From NCBI GenBank assembly GCA_015068055.1, contig SVLG01000019.1, positions 1-31,133 of the forward strand: DNA of 31,133 nucleotides. The letters are read 5' to 3'. The position numbers were made by a program, and so were the translations under genes. The DNA comes from Oscillospiraceae bacterium (GTDB lineage Bacteria; Bacillota_A; Clostridia; Oscillospirales; Oscillospiraceae). Positions 30,072 through 31,133 of this stretch are shown here, in pieces (the stretch's first letter is position 1; every line of letters begins with the position of its first letter). Below the pieces are notes generated by a model that worked only from the letters and a program-made list of their open reading frames with translations, ran no database searches and was not told the origin of the DNA.

Positions 30072-30122
30072 ACCTCTATGTTTCCCGGCTGTGCGGGCAT
30101 TCTTCCCGCCAGCTTTTGCCTT

Positions 30123-30863
30123 TTAACCGAGTAGGATCTTTTCCACCTGCTCCAGCTGCTCCACGGTGTTCACTCCGATGATCTCCAGCCCCAGCGGGCG
30201 GCAGCAGGCGTCCACCCTGTAGCCGCCTGCCTGCAGGATGGCGGGGGCGTCGGTGAGATAGAACTCGCCCTGCTTGTTGTCATTTTTGATCTGCCCCAGA
30301 GCCCAGCGAAGTGCTGCCGCGTCAAAGAGGTAGAGTCCGCTGTTCAGTTCAGTGATCAGCGCCTGTTCGGGTGTGCAGTCCTTATCCTCCACAATGGCCT
30401 CAAAGCGGCCGCTGGCGTCCCGAGTGATGCGGCCCATGCCCTTGGAGGATACGTCTGCCGGGCCGGAAAGCACCGTGCAGGCGTTGCGGCCCTCTCTGTG
30501 CGCGGCCACAAGGGCCTGATAAGTTTCCTTCTTCAAAAGGGGCATGTCCCCGCAGCAAACCAGAACATCGCCCTCAAAGCCTTCCAGCTTTGTCATACCG
30601 CAGCCGGCGGCGTGGCCGGTGCCTAGCTGCTCGGCCTGCTCAGCCCAGCTGTAGGTGGGGAAGGTAGCGAGTACCTGCTCCTTCTTATAGCCCAGCACCA
30701 GCACGATATCCTCGGTGGGGAGAAAGTCCAGCGCGCTGAGCACATGGCCCAGCAGAGGCTTGCCTGCGGCCAGACGCATGACCTTCGGCGCATCCACACC
30801 TTCCGTCTGCAGACGCTTTCCCTTGCCCGCGGCAAGGATAATGGCTTTCAGAGGCTTGTTCAT
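30123..30863 (-). CDS. Stand-alone GlmU-like nucleotidyltransferase
   Basis: 246 residues if the ATG at 30863 is used; the ATG at 30875 is overlapped by the AAAGGA sequence, so the downstream start is preferred. Sugar-phosphate nucleotidyltransferase fold: IILAAGKGKRLQTEG (8-22), APKVMRLAAGKPLLGHV, EQLGTGHAAGCGM, VLVCCGDMPLL (metal Asp) and EDKDCTPEQ, then NSGLYLFDAAALRWAL and EFYLTDAPAIL. This is the N-terminal half of GlmU (UDP-GlcNAc pyrophosphorylase); the left-handed beta-helix acetyltransferase part is absent. It could make UDP-GlcNAc or another nucleotide sugar. Possibly cotranscribed with the leucine-rich-repeat gene. Confidence 0.9.
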   Translation of the reverse strand: MNKPLKAIILAAGKGKRLQTEGVDAPKVMRLAAGKPLLGHVLSALDFLPTEDIVLVLGYKKEQVLATFPTYSWAEQAEQLGTGHAAGCGMTKLEGFEGDVLVCCGDMPLLKKETYQALVAAHREGRNACTVLSGPADVSSKGMGRITRDASGRFEAIVEDKDCTPEQALITELNSGLYLFDAAALRWALGQIKNDNKQGEFYLTDAPAILQAGGYRVDACCRPLGLEIIGVNTVEQLEQVEKILLG

Positions 30864-30899
30864 GGGAGAGTCCATCCTTTCGTTTTCTCTTGTGCTTCT

Positions 30900-30928
30900 A
30901 TCATAGCACGCGGGAAGTACAACAGCAA
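30900..30928 (-). promoter_or_regulatory. Promoter of the nucleotidyltransferase gene
   Basis: Minus strand TTGCTG (30923-30928), 17-base spacer, TATGAT (30900-30905). Divergent from the tRNA-Leu promoter 38 bases away. Confidence 0.65.
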
Positions 30929-30965
30929 GTACCGGAGAAAAAATCGAAAAAAAGAAGAATAACGC

Positions 30966-30994
30966 TTGACAATCAGCGATTCCGGTGCTATTAT
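30966..30994 (+). promoter_or_regulatory. tRNA-Leu promoter
   Basis: TTGACA (30966-30971), 17-base spacer, TATTAT (30989-30994), 14 bases before the mature 5' end. Confidence 0.8.
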
Positions 30995-31008
30995 AACCAA
31001 GCTGACAT

Positions 31009-31096
31009 GCGCGAGTGGTGGAATTGGCAGACTCGCTAGATTCAGGTTCTAGTGCTCACTCCGGGCGTGCGGGTTCAAGTCCCGCCTCGCGCACCA
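31009..31096 (+). tRNA. tRNA-Leu(CAG), CCA encoded
   Basis: 88 bases. Acceptor GCGCGAG/CTCGCGC, anticodon stem CTAGA/TCTAG with loop TTCAGGT (anticodon CAG, reads CUG), long class II variable arm TGCTCACTCCGGGCGTG, T arm CGGG-TTCAAGT-CCCG, discriminator A, CCA. Confidence 0.96.
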
Positions 31097-31101
31097 CATT
31101 T

Positions 31102-31133
31102 AAGACCTAAAATCGCAAGATTTTGGGTCTTTT
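31102..31133 (+). terminator. tRNA-Leu terminator (end of window)
   Basis: AAGACC-T-AAAATC (31102-31114), GCAA loop, GATTTT-G-GGTCTT, T-run reaching the window edge. Confidence 0.8.

Overview
The window looks like chromosome from an anaerobic, gut-type Clostridia, most likely an Oscillospirales relative. The reasons are a fairly high G+C content, Gram-positive style ribosome binding sites (AAAGGAGG), consensus sigma-A promoters, small lipoproteins, and a gene set that includes arginine deiminase, a YjiH-type membrane protein, diaminopropionate ammonia-lyase, YgeY and PlsY. The genus assignment is inference; no rRNA or marker set is present.

Left edge (1-1818): two minus-strand host genes, a CapA-type surface metallophosphatase running off the window and a rhomboid-fold membrane protein with a zinc-ribbon tail and no visible catalytic serine. 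They have their own promoter, whose -35 element overlaps the stop codon of the next gene.

Centre left (1815-16309): a compact, intact phage-derived module of about 14.5 kb. A LexA/CI-like self-cleaving repressor faces a single rightward late operon of 19 genes across a short operator/promoter region with two well-formed divergent promoters and repeated TCAACA half-sites. The operon encodes a probable small terminase, the large terminase, a probable scaffold, a probable coat protein, small head proteins, a large beta-rich tail protein, a connector candidate, a set of fibre/Ig-like adhesins, an NlpC/P60 endolysin, a P22-type portal, two holin-like proteins and a probable ejection protein. It ends at a strong terminator whose loop also holds the -10 box for the next host gene. 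No integrase, excisionase, replication genes, tape measure, tail tube or attachment repeats are visible. The portal lies about 9 kb away from the terminase. The combination (regulator plus a complete short-tailed virion and lysis set, no replication or mobility, no frameshifts) is what one would expect of a gene-transfer-agent-like or domesticated virion locus, and it is the most interesting feature here.

Centre right (16262-21456): a tightly coupled host operon plsY, yitT-like, ygeY, dpaL. Then come an A+T-richer GNAT gene, a palindromic REP-like repeat, and an agmatinase-family pseudogene that lost its middle by an out-of-frame deletion.

Right part (21320-31133): yjiH-like gene and arcA (arginine deiminase), then tRNA-Ala(GGC) on the minus strand inside complementary leader/trailer sequences. 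These are followed by a GNAT gene, a small lipoprotein, a lipoprotein beta-hexosaminidase (GH3) with an unusual N-terminal tandem domain, and a D-2-hydroxyacid dehydrogenase. A convergent minus-strand pair (stand-alone GlmU-like nucleotidyltransferase and a membrane-anchored leucine-rich-repeat protein) comes next, and tRNA-Leu(CAG) lies at the right edge. Arginine catabolism by deiminase (intact) and the dead agmatinase suggest that arginine use in this organism has shifted to the deiminase route, though arcB and arcC are not in the window.
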